Source: Nonomuraea zeae (GTDB lineage Bacteria > Actinomycetota > Actinomycetes > Streptosporangiales > Streptosporangiaceae). From it: 41,032 nucleotides of DNA. The notes beneath the pieces are model-generated. The model worked only from the letters and a program-made list of their open reading frames with translations, was not told the DNA's origin and searched no databases. Every line of letters begins with the position of its first letter. The stretch's first letter is position 1. Shown here piece after piece: positions 15,526 through 23,221 of this stretch. The stretch covers positions 1 to 41,032 of the forward strand of contig NZ_VCKX01000089.1 of assembly GCF_005889725.1 (NCBI RefSeq), given 5' to 3'. Made by a program: the position numbers and the translations under genes.

Positions 15526-16722
15526 TCAAATTTCCTTGACCTGCACGTGCTCGGGCCGGATCCCGAAGCCCAGGAAACGGGGTGCCAGCCGGTTGACCAG
15601 CGGCACCTTCGTCAGGTCGCGCGGCAGCCTGGAGGCGTCGAACCGCCGGTTCAGCGCCCGGCTGACGACGAGGGTCTGCACCACCCGCTGGGCCGCCTGG
15701 GTGAGCCGGGCGGGCAGCATCCGCCGCCGCTGCAGCCGGTGCAGCGCCGCCTCGGGGATCGGCGTGCCGGATCTGAGCGGGCCGGCCAGCAGGTTGGCGG
15801 TGGCCACCGCGTCCTGCACGGCCAGGTTGATGCCCACCCCGAACACCGGCGACATGGCGTGCGCGGCGTCCCCGATGCACAGGAACCCCGGCCGGTGCCA
15901 GCGGCGCAGCCGGTTGATCGCGACGGTGAGCACGCTGACGTCGTCGAAGCTCCTGATCTGCGGCGCGCGGTCCGCGATCCACGGCAGCAGCCGCGCCACC
16001 GGCTCCCTGAGCGCGTCGATGCCCTTGCGGGTCAGCTCGCCGTACCCGCCCTTGGGGATCAGGTACGCCAGCTGCCAGTAGGTCTCGCGGTTGATCGCGA
16101 CCATCATGTGGCCGCTGGACACCCGCAGGAACGTGTCGTCGCGATCCTGCTCCAGCCGGGGCAGCCGGAACCAGACGACGTCCATCGGCGCGCCGAGCTC
16201 CTGCGGCACCAGGCCGGCTCGACCGCGCAGGGCCGAGTGGCGGCCGTCGGCGGCGACGGTCAGGTCCGCCCTGATCTCGTGCTCGCCCGACTCGTCCCGG
16301 TAGCGGAGCCCGCGTACGGTGTCGCCCTCGCGGATCAGGCCGTACGCCTCGGCGTTCATCAGCAGCCGGAAGCTGGGGTAGCGGCTCGCGGCCGACGTGA
16401 TGAGCTTGAGGAAGTCCCATTGCGGGACGAACGCGATGTAGTTGTACTTGCCGGGCAGTCCGCGCAGGCTCGCGACCCTGGTGTCGCCGGTGTCGGAGAC
16501 GAGCGTGAGCCCGTACGCCTTGCGGTGGGGGAGCTTCAGGAACTCCTGCGCCAGCCCCAGCTCGTCGAGCACCTGCAGCGTGGACGGATGGATCGTGTCG
16601 CCGCGGAAGTCACGGAGGAAGTCGCCGTGCTTCTCCAGCAGCGTGACCTCGACTCCCGCCCGGGCCAGCAGCAGCCCCAGCATCGCTCCCGCGGGGCCGC
16701 CTCCTGCAATCACACAGCTCAT
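15526..16722 (-). CDS. FAD-dependent monooxygenase (PHBH fold)
   Basis: 398 residues. Rossmann dinucleotide-binding GGGPAGAMLG at the N-terminus followed by a glutamate at the end of strand 2 (TLLEKH), the DG motif as AADGRHS, and the FAD ribityl-binding GDAAHAMSPVFGVGINLA. Group A flavoprotein hydroxylases act on aromatic or polyketide substrates with NAD(P)H and oxygen; the substrate is not predictable here. The ATG at 16722 has AGGTGA about eight bases upstream. It is divergent from the anti-sigma gene and not in an evident biosynthetic cluster. Confidence 0.88.
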   Translation of the reverse strand: MSCVIAGGGPAGAMLGLLLARAGVEVTLLEKHGDFLRDFRGDTIHPSTLQVLDELGLAQEFLKLPHRKAYGLTLVSDTGDTRVASLRGLPGKYNYIAFVPQWDFLKLITSAASRYPSFRLLMNAEAYGLIREGDTVRGLRYRDESGEHEIRADLTVAADGRHSALRGRAGLVPQELGAPMDVVWFRLPRLEQDRDDTFLRVSSGHMMVAINRETYWQLAYLIPKGGYGELTRKGIDALREPVARLLPWIADRAPQIRSFDDVSVLTVAINRLRRWHRPGFLCIGDAAHAMSPVFGVGINLAVQDAVATANLLAGPLRSGTPIPEAALHRLQRRRMLPARLTQAAQRVVQTLVVSRALNRRFDASRLPRDLTKVPLVNRLAPRFLGFGIRPEHVQVKEI

Positions 16723-16811
16723 AATTCATCACCTAGTGAGATTGTGCCAAGGTCATGCGAAATGAACAAGGCTCTACGGCCATCCGGCGTGCCCGAGCGG
16801 CCGAAGTACAT

Positions 16812-16831
16812 GCGTGAGCCGCCTCTCACGC
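16812..16831. promoter_or_regulatory. Small hairpin before the anti-sigma gene
   Basis: GCGTGAG-CCGCCT-CTCACGC is a perfect 7-bp stem with a 6-base loop, ending three bases before the GGAG of the anti-sigma gene. It could be an operator or an RNA element affecting translation. Confidence 0.35.
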
Positions 16832-16843
16832 TTGGGAGTGGAA

Positions 16844-17938
16844 ATGAACGACGAACTCCACACCCTCTCCGGTGCCTACGCCGTGCACGCACTGCCGTAC
16901 GCCGAGTGGGTGCTGTTCGAGGAGCACCTGCTCGCGTGTCCCGGATGCTGGAGCGAGGTGCGGCGTCTGCGGGAGACGGCCGCCCGGCTGGCCGAAGCGG
17001 TGGCCGAGCCGCCGCCCGCGCGGCTGCGCAAGCGGCTGCTCGACGCCGCACACCGTTCGCGGCCCCCCGACGAGCAGCGGGGGCCGGAGCAGGGGCCAGG
17101 GCAGGGGCACGACGACAGCCCGACCATCTGGCGCCCTCCGGCGACCCGCGGCCCCGTGCCCCTGCCGATCGAGGGGCTGGTCGAGGGGCCGATCGAGGGG
17201 CCGGGAGAGGGGCTGATCGAGGTGCCGGTGGACGGGCCGACGCTCAGCCTGCCGCCGGAGAACGGCGACGAGGCCACGCTGAGCGTGCCGCCCGGCGACG
17301 GGCACGGCCCCACGCTGAACCTGCCGCCCGGTGACGGGCATGGCCCCACGCTGAACCTGCTGCCCGGGGACGGATGGCAGGAGGCGCTCAGGCCGGTCCA
17401 GGCGGTCCCCGTGCCGGCCGCGGGGCTCCCGGCGCCGGTGGAGGGCGGCGGCCAGGTCGTCCCGCTGCGGCGCGGGCGGTCGAAGGCGCTGGCCGGCCTG
17501 GCGGCGGTGGCCGCGGCGGCCGCGGTCGCGCTCGGCGTGGTCGCCTTCGACGCCCGCCGCGACCTGGGCGACGCCACCGCGCGGAACGAGGGCCTGATCG
17601 CCGTGCTGGCCGCCCCCGACGCCGAGACCATGCGCCAGCCGATCACCTCCGGCGGCACCGGCACGGTGGTGATCTCGCGCTCGGCCGGGCGCATGCTGTT
17701 CGCCTCGTCGGGCCTGCGCGAGTTGCCGGCCACCCAGGCGTACGAGCTGTGGCTGATGGGCCCCGACGGCCCGCGCCCGGCCGGGATGCTCGCACCCGCC
17801 GCCGGCGGCCTGACCGAGCCCATGCTGCTCACCACCCTGGGCGACGACGACCACGTGGCGCTCACCGTCGAGCCGGCCAACGGCTCGGACCGGCCCACCA
17901 CGCCACCCGTCATGCTGGCCCAGTTGCCCACAGCTTGA
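16844..17938 (+). CDS. RskA-like zinc anti-sigma factor without a sigma partner
   Basis: 364 residues. The N-terminal anti-sigma domain has the ZAS zinc motif His28-x3-Cys32-x2-Cys35 (FEEHLLACPGC). A low-complexity linker rich in proline and glycine with 12-residue repeats (about residues 105-180) precedes one transmembrane helix (about 206-230, GLAAVAAAAAVALGVVAF) and an extracytoplasmic RskA-like domain (GTVVISRSAGRMLFASSGL, AYELWLM). Such proteins sequester an ECF sigma factor at the membrane until proteolysis. No sigma gene is adjacent, which is unusual. The ATG at 16844 has GGAG five bases upstream. It is followed, after a small repeat, by the M64 peptidase. Confidence 0.85.
   Translation: MNDELHTLSGAYAVHALPYAEWVLFEEHLLACPGCWSEVRRLRETAARLAEAVAEPPPARLRKRLLDAAHRSRPPDEQRGPEQGPGQGHDDSPTIWRPPATRGPVPLPIEGLVEGPIEGPGEGLIEVPVDGPTLSLPPENGDEATLSVPPGDGHGPTLNLPPGDGHGPTLNLLPGDGWQEALRPVQAVPVPAAGLPAPVEGGGQVVPLRRGRSKALAGLAAVAAAAAVALGVVAFDARRDLGDATARNEGLIAVLAAPDAETMRQPITSGGTGTVVISRSAGRMLFASSGLRELPATQAYELWLMGPDGPRPAGMLAPAAGGLTEPMLLTTLGDDDHVALTVEPANGSDRPTTPPVMLAQLPTA
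17255..17370 (+). repeat. 36-bp tandem repeat within the anti-sigma linker
   Basis: Units start at 17291, 17327 and 17363 (the last partial), with a diverged unit before them from about 17255. They encode 12-residue PGDGHGPTLNLP-type units. The central two are nearly identical at DNA level, suggesting recent duplication. Confidence 0.85.
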
Positions 17939-17944
17939 GCGCTG

Positions 17945-17980
17945 CATGAGTGCCCGCATGAGTGCCCGTACGAGTGCAGG
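17945..17980. repeat. 12-bp tandem repeat, three copies
   Basis: CATGAGTGCCCG is repeated exactly at 17945 and 17957, with a diverged third unit at 17969, in the gap between the anti-sigma and M64 genes. No other feature is seen there apart from the M64 leader. Confidence 0.8.
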
Positions 17981-18051
17981 GAGGCCTGGAGCCTGAGTGG
18001 CTGGCCGTTGGGCATGGACGGCTGGGATGATTCGGGCCGATAGTGCATGTC

Positions 18052-20331
18052 ATGCGTAGATTCGTGGCCCTGGTTCTGGCCGCCGCCGTGTCCTTTGTGC
18101 TCCCCGAGTTATCCGTGCTCCCCGCTCACGCCTCCGCCGAGCCCGGCGCGGCCACCGTCGTGCCCGTGCAGGTCACCGGCGCTCCGGCCAAGCGGTTCAA
18201 TCTGATCATCATGGGCGACGGCTACACCGAGGCCGAGCAGGCCAGGTTCAAGGCCGACGCCGACCGGCACCTGAACGTGATGTGGTCGATCGAGCCGTTC
18301 AAGTCGTACCGGAACTACATCAACGTCTACCGGATCGACATCGTCTCTGGCGAGTCCGGCATCAGCTGCGACCCCGGACTCGACGCGCCGAGGCGTACGA
18401 CACCGCTCAGCATGGGCTTCTGGGGCCGGTGCAACCCGGCCAGCGTCCAGCGCCTGATCACCATGGACAACGCCGCCGCCACCCGCTACGCCGACCTGGT
18501 CACCGGCACCGCGTCCGGCAACCGGCAGATCCTCGCGCTCGGCAACAGCGGCACGTACGGCGGGGCGGGCGGCTCGTACGCCACCGCCTCCGGCAGCAAC
18601 AGCATGTCCGCCCTGATCAGCCCGCACGAGCTCGGCCACTCGCTCGGCGGCCTGCAGGACGAGTACGACTACTACCAGCGCGGCGTCCCCGGAGGCGCCT
18701 ACACCGGGCCGGAGCCGTCGAGCGCCCACCACACCCTGCTGACCGAGCGGCAGCTCAGCGAGCAGCAGAAGAAGTGGTGGCGCTGGCTGGGTGAGCCCAG
18801 CGAGTCGGGCGGCCCGATCGGCCGCTACGAGGGCGGCCTCTACTACACCACCGGCGTCTGGCGGCCGAGCAGGCACTCGATGATGAAGACCCTCGGCTAC
18901 TACTTCGACCAGGTCAGCCGCGAGGTCATGGTCCAGCGCATCACGGGCAAGACCATGGTCATCCAGGACTCGACGCCGGTGGACGCGCCCGTCGGCGCGG
19001 ACCGGGTGCTCTGGGTCGAGCCGATGCGCCCGGTCGGCCACTCCCTCACCACCACCTGGAACGTGGACGGCCAGGACCTCCCGGGCGACCGGACCGCCCT
19101 CGACCTGCGCACGCTCTCGCTCACGCCGGGAACGCACACGGTCAAGGCCACGGTCACGGACCCGACGGCCTTCGTCAGGGACCCGGCGATCAGGGCGGCC
19201 ATCACCAGGACCCGGACCTGGACGGTGGACACCGCGCTGACCACGCCGCCGGACGGCATCGAGCCCGCCTTCGTCTCCTCCACGCCCACCGACCGGCCGC
19301 TCGGCCGCGACGAGGTCGTGTACGTGGAGACCACCCATCCGGCCGCGAGCCTGCCCGAGGTCACCTGGACGCTGGACGGCGCACGGGCCGGCGAGGGCGC
19401 CGACCTCGACCTGGGCGAGCTCGACCTGAAGCCGGGCGCGCACACGCTCACCGCCGCACTCGGCGCGAGCACGCTCACCTGGACGGTCGACGCGGCCCCG
19501 CCCGCCACCCGGTACGAGCTGTCCGAGCCGCTCGCGAGGTCGGGCAGCACCTACGTCTACAACGGCCCGTTCTCGATGCGGCTCACCGGCGACGACGACC
19601 GCGACGGCTACGTGGTCTCGGAGTCCAGGGTGGACGGCGACGGCTGGTTCAACTACTTCGGCTGGCCCACCTCGTCCGAGCTGCCATGGGTGTTCACGGA
19701 GGAGGGCACGGTCATCGACTCCCTCGTGTACGGCAAGCTGCCGCGCGGGCGCCACGAGATCGAGTACCGCTCCATCGACGCCGCGGGCAACTACGGCAAG
19801 GCCAGGAGCTTCACCGTCACCACCATCGCCCCGCCGCCCGCCTGCACCCGTACCGTGACCGGCGTCCACCGCGGCCCGCTCGCCGCCGCCGATGGCGTCA
19901 CCTGCCTCGTCGACGCCCAGGTCATAGGATCCGTCACGGTGCAGGCCGGGGCCTCGCTGGTGGTCACCGGCGGCCGGGTCACCGGCACGCTCACCGCCGC
20001 GGGAGCCGCCGCCGTGCACCTGCTCGGCACCCGGATCAGCGGCGCGCTCAGCGTCAGCGGCGCGCGCTCCCTGACCGTCGTGGGCGCCGATCTGCGCGGG
20101 GCCGTGCTGCTGAGCGGCAACACGGCGCCGATCCTGTCGGGCACCACGGTCAAGGGCGCGCTCGCCTGCTCGGGGAACGCCCCCGCGCCGGTGGACCTCG
20201 GCGTGCCGAACAAGATCTCCGGCGCGCGGGCCGGCCAGTGCGCGAAGCTAACCGCCGGCACCGCCGCCGCCACCGGAGCCCGCGAGGCCGGGGGAGGTGC
20301 GTACGAGGCGGTCCAGCACGCCGCCCAGTGA
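18052..20331 (+). CDS. Secreted M64-family (IgA peptidase-like) metallopeptidase
   Basis: 759 residues. Signal peptide ending near AHA-SAEP. The catalytic domain holds the zinc motif HELGHSLGGLQDEY (about 192-205), preceded by FNLIIMGDGYTEAEQARF, typical of family M64. Residues ~320-480 contain two similar beta-rich modules (WTVDT and WTVDA ends). Next comes a module at ~490-590. The C-terminus (~600-740) has hydrophobic strand repeats (SVTVQAGASLVVTGGRV) resembling a bactofilin or beta-helix stalk. Likely a secreted protease; the substrate is unknown. ATG at 18052 is chosen over GTG at 18043. The last 84 bases overlap the convergent phosphotransferase gene. Confidence 0.88.
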   Translation: MRRFVALVLAAAVSFVLPELSVLPAHASAEPGAATVVPVQVTGAPAKRFNLIIMGDGYTEAEQARFKADADRHLNVMWSIEPFKSYRNYINVYRIDIVSGESGISCDPGLDAPRRTTPLSMGFWGRCNPASVQRLITMDNAAATRYADLVTGTASGNRQILALGNSGTYGGAGGSYATASGSNSMSALISPHELGHSLGGLQDEYDYYQRGVPGGAYTGPEPSSAHHTLLTERQLSEQQKKWWRWLGEPSESGGPIGRYEGGLYYTTGVWRPSRHSMMKTLGYYFDQVSREVMVQRITGKTMVIQDSTPVDAPVGADRVLWVEPMRPVGHSLTTTWNVDGQDLPGDRTALDLRTLSLTPGTHTVKATVTDPTAFVRDPAIRAAITRTRTWTVDTALTTPPDGIEPAFVSSTPTDRPLGRDEVVYVETTHPAASLPEVTWTLDGARAGEGADLDLGELDLKPGAHTLTAALGASTLTWTVDAAPPATRYELSEPLARSGSTYVYNGPFSMRLTGDDDRDGYVVSESRVDGDGWFNYFGWPTSSELPWVFTEEGTVIDSLVYGKLPRGRHEIEYRSIDAAGNYGKARSFTVTTIAPPPACTRTVTGVHRGPLAAADGVTCLVDAQVIGSVTVQAGASLVVTGGRVTGTLTAAGAAAVHLLGTRISGALSVSGARSLTVVGADLRGAVLLSGNTAPILSGTTVKGALACSGNAPAPVDLGVPNKISGARAGQCAKLTAGTAAATGAREAGGGAYEAVQHAAQ

Positions 20332-21270
20332 GCTGATGGCCAGATCGCGGACCCTGGCGTACTCCTCCTCGGGGTACTGCCGGGGTCCGTTCTCCACCAG
20401 CAGGATCAGGTAGAGGTAGGCGCGGTAGAGGTCGAGCCTGGCCAGCGCCGCCGGGGTCAGCTCCAGCGGCGTCACCTCGCGGTAGCCCGCCAGCAGCGGG
20501 TCGTCCTCCGTCAGCTCGCCGAAGATCGTCGGTGTGACGAACTCCGCGATCGGGTCGCCCCAGAAGGCCCGCTCGTGGTCGATGATGGCCTGGATGCGCG
20601 GCGGGCCGCTCAGGTCGAGGAAGACGTTGCCCGCCCACACGTCGAAGTGCACCAGCCGCGGCGTCGTCACCTCGTCGAGCACCGGCGCCGCCGCCTCGAA
20701 CACGGCCATGATCTCCCCGGCCGGGCGCGGCAGCGCCGTCGGGTAGCGCTCGGTGTCGCCGAGCAGCGCCGCCACCATCGCCAGGAACGCCTCCCGCCAG
20801 GTTGCGCCGACGATCCCGGCGTGCGGGTAGCCGAACACCTCGCCGGTCACCGTGTTGAACCTGGCCAGAAGGCGGCCCAGCTCCCTGCGCAGCGCGTCCT
20901 CGCCTTCGGGCTTGACGTCGTTCCACGACACGCCGTCCAGCGCGCTCAGCAGCAGGTAGTCGCCGCCCAGCACCGGATCGTCGAACCCGGCGCGCAGCAG
21001 CGTCGCCATCGGCACGCCCGCGTTGAGCGCCAGCTCGTAGGCGGCGGCCTCCATGCGCAGCAGGTTGCGCTCGTAGCTGAGCTGGTCGAGATCGGGCGGC
21101 GGCGACAGCTTCAGCACCACCTCGCGCCCGTCGTCGAGCCGCAGCCGCCAGACGGCGTTGGCGTAGCCGTCGGTCAGCTCGGTGGCGGACACCACGCCCG
21201 CGCCCACCGCCCGCCGGGCCAGCGCGTCGAGCTCGGCCGCGGATAAGCGGCGCTTCGTCCTACTGTCCAC
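20248..21270 (-). CDS. Aminoglycoside phosphotransferase-fold kinase
   Basis: 340 residues. Kinase-like fold: N-terminal lobe with VVLKLSPP (ATP-binding lysine), the catalytic loop HFDVWAGNVFLD (H-x-D-x4-N) and the metal-binding IIDHERAFWGDP. Homologues phosphorylate antibiotics, sugars, choline or homoserine; the substrate cannot be told. Being downstream of a mutarotase and the cellobiose operon, a sugar kinase role is possible but speculative. The GTG at 21270 has AGGGG about four bases upstream and fixes the start. Seventeen bases separate it from the epimerase gene. It ends in a glycine run overlapping the M64 gene tail to tail. Confidence 0.85.
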   Translation of the reverse strand: MDSRTKRRLSAAELDALARRAVGAGVVSATELTDGYANAVWRLRLDDGREVVLKLSPPPDLDQLSYERNLLRMEAAAYELALNAGVPMATLLRAGFDDPVLGGDYLLLSALDGVSWNDVKPEGEDALRRELGRLLARFNTVTGEVFGYPHAGIVGATWREAFLAMVAALLGDTERYPTALPRPAGEIMAVFEAAAPVLDEVTTPRLVHFDVWAGNVFLDLSGPPRIQAIIDHERAFWGDPIAEFVTPTIFGELTEDDPLLAGYREVTPLELTPAALARLDLYRAYLYLILLVENGPRQYPEEEYARVRDLAISSLGGVLDRLVRTSPGLAGSGGGGGAGG

Positions 21271-21287
21271 GGGACCCCTCTCTGGTG

Positions 21288-22130
21288 TCAGACGGCGCTG
21301 ATCGTCCAGCTTGCCACGTGCTCGTCGCCCGGCCGCAGGACGACCAGGTCGGTGCCGGAGTTGAATGCGTCGGGCGGGCACGTCATCGGCTCCACCGCCA
21401 CGCCCTCGTAACCGAGCTGACGGCTGGTGCAGACCTGCACCCACGGCAGCACCCGGGGATCCCACGTCATGCGCACCCCGCCCACCCGGACCTCGCCGCG
21501 GGCCAGCCCGGTGAAGGCGTTGTCGATCACGGTGCCGTCCGGCTCACGCGGCTCGCCGAAGTCGAAGCGCGAGCCCGGCACGGCCGACAGCGTCCCGGGC
21601 AGCAGCCGCTCGTCGGTCTCCAGGACCTGGGCGGCGCTCAGGTGCAGCTCGTCGCCGAGCAGCCACGGGTGGGGGCCGCAGCCGTAGGGGGCCGCCCGGT
21701 CGCCGGTGTTGCGGGCGGTGACCGTGGTGGTCAGCCCGCCGGCGTCGAGCCGGTGCACCACCTGCAGCGCCAGCGAGAACGGGTAGCCGGCGGCCGGGAC
21801 GATCGCGTGCGTGAGCCGGGCGAAGGCGTGGTCGTCCTCGGCCGACAGCACCTCGGCGACCTCCCAGTCGACGCCGGAGACCAGCCCGTGCAGCGCGTGG
21901 CCGCGATCGGGCTCGTTCACCGGCAGCTCGTGGACCTGCCCGTCGAACGTGTAGCGGGCCCCGGCCACCCGGTTGGGCCACGGAGCGAGGATCGTGCCCG
22001 CGTAGTAAGGGACCGGGCCCTCCTCGGGCCAGGTGGTGACCAGGTCGCGCGGGCCGTGCCTGAGCATCCTGAGCGCGGCGCCGCGCCGGCTGATCTGCGC
22101 GGCGTAGCCGCCTGCGGCGAGCTGGGGCAC
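21288..22130 (-). CDS. Aldose 1-epimerase family protein
   Basis: 280 residues with the galactose mutarotase fold: PYYAGTILAPWPNRVAGARY, the histidine-containing GHALHGLV (catalytic or substrate-binding), GCGPHPWLL (second histidine) and a C-terminal VAVEPMTCPPDAFNSG with the catalytic-type glutamate. It interconverts alpha and beta anomers of aldoses, here plausibly glucose released by the neighbouring beta-glucosidase. The start is a GTG at 22130 with AGGA about eight bases upstream. It lies 92 bases downstream of cebR on the same strand, so it may be cotranscribed with the cellobiose operon. Confidence 0.9.
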   Translation of the reverse strand: MPQLAAGGYAAQISRRGAALRMLRHGPRDLVTTWPEEGPVPYYAGTILAPWPNRVAGARYTFDGQVHELPVNEPDRGHALHGLVSGVDWEVAEVLSAEDDHAFARLTHAIVPAAGYPFSLALQVVHRLDAGGLTTTVTARNTGDRAAPYGCGPHPWLLGDELHLSAAQVLETDERLLPGTLSAVPGSRFDFGEPREPDGTVIDNAFTGLARGEVRVGGVRMTWDPRVLPWVQVCTSRQLGYEGVAVEPMTCPPDAFNSGTDLVVLRPGDEHVASWTISAV

Positions 22131-22222
22131 GCCAGGGTCCTTTCGTGAAGCCGCTGTGGACGAGTGCGGGGGATCGGCTGCCGCGGGGCTGCCGGGGGAT
22201 GGTAAAGCCAGGTAACGCCAGG

Positions 22223-23221
22223 TCAGGCGGATTCTCTGCGCACGAGGTGGGTGTCGAGGATCACGACGGGCTGGCGCAGCTCCTCGCCGTTGATGCGAGC
22301 CACCAGGAGCTGTGCCATCTGCCGGCCCATGGCCTCGGTGGGCTGGTGGACGGTGGTCAGCGGCGGGTCGGCGTGCAGCGCGGCCTTGGAGTCGTCGAAC
22401 CCGATCACGGCCACGTCGCCGGGGATCGCCCGCCCCGCGGCCTTGAGCACGCGCATCGCGCCCAGCGCCATCGGGTCGGACGCGGCGAAGACCGCGTCGA
22501 GATCGGGATGCGCCGCCAGCAGCTCCGACATCGCCGCCGCGCCGCTGTGCTCCGAGAAGTCACCGTAGGCCACCAGCTCGGGCAGGCCCGAGAGCAGCAG
22601 CGCGTCGCGGTAGCCGGACAACCGGTCCACGCCCACGCCCATGTCCTGGGAGCCCGCGATCGTCGCGATCCCGGTGCGGCCGAGGCCCAGCAGATGCTTG
22701 ACCGCCTGCCGGGCGCCCGCCCTGTTGTCCATGTCCACGTAGCTGTAGGGGTCGAGGCCGACGGGCCGGCCACCGAGCACGGTCGGCACGCCCATCTCCT
22801 CAAGTCTGCCCGGCAGCGGGTCGGCGCCGTGCAGCGACAGCAGCAGCACGCCGTCGACGTGCTGCCCTGTCAGGTAGTGCTCGAGCCGCTCGTGTTCTTC
22901 CGGCGAGCGGGCCATCGCGAGGATGAGCTGCAGGCCGGTCTCCGCCAGCGCCGAGCCGATCCCGCGGATGGTGCCCGCGAAGTACGGCTCGTCGAAGACG
23001 CGGAACTGCGACTCCGACACCACCAGCGCGACCGTGTCCGTGCGGCGCGTGACAAGTGCGCGCGCCGCACGGTTGGGCACGTAGCCCAGCTCGCGAATTG
23101 CCAGCTCGACAGCCTCGCGGGCCCTGGCACTGACGTTCGGCGAGCCGTTGATGACTCTCGACACCGTGCCCCGGCCTACACCGGCCCGAGCAGCGACTGC
23201 CTCAAGAGTCGGTCGGTTCAT
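22223..23221 (-). CDS. cebR: LacI-family repressor, CebR-like
   Basis: 332 residues. LacI helix-turn-helix at the N-terminus (PTLEAVAARAGVGRGTVSRVING) with the hinge helix NRAARALVTRRT, then a periplasmic-binding-protein-like sensor domain (VDGVLLLSLHG, IGFDDSKAALHADPPLTTV). The start ATG at 23221 overlaps the end of bglC by 20 bases. The identity of the operators before cebE (TGGGAGCGCTCCCA, the known CebR/CelR box) and the partner genes support a cellobiose-responsive repressor; this name is therefore partly from context. Being last in the operon, it would repress its own transcription. Confidence 0.85.
   Translation of the reverse strand: MNRPTLEAVAARAGVGRGTVSRVINGSPNVSARAREAVELAIRELGYVPNRAARALVTRRTDTVALVVSESQFRVFDEPYFAGTIRGIGSALAETGLQLILAMARSPEEHERLEHYLTGQHVDGVLLLSLHGADPLPGRLEEMGVPTVLGGRPVGLDPYSYVDMDNRAGARQAVKHLLGLGRTGIATIAGSQDMGVGVDRLSGYRDALLLSGLPELVAYGDFSEHSGAAAMSELLAAHPDLDAVFAASDPMALGAMRVLKAAGRAIPGDVAVIGFDDSKAALHADPPLTTVHQPTEAMGRQMAQLLVARINGEELRQPVVILDTHLVRRESA

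Noticed and set aside
16789..16806. GTGCCCGAGCGGCCGAAG, resembling the D-arm of a serine tRNA
   Set aside because: No acceptor stem, anticodon loop or T-arm follows in register; it sits in the leader of the anti-sigma gene and is probably chance or at most a remnant.
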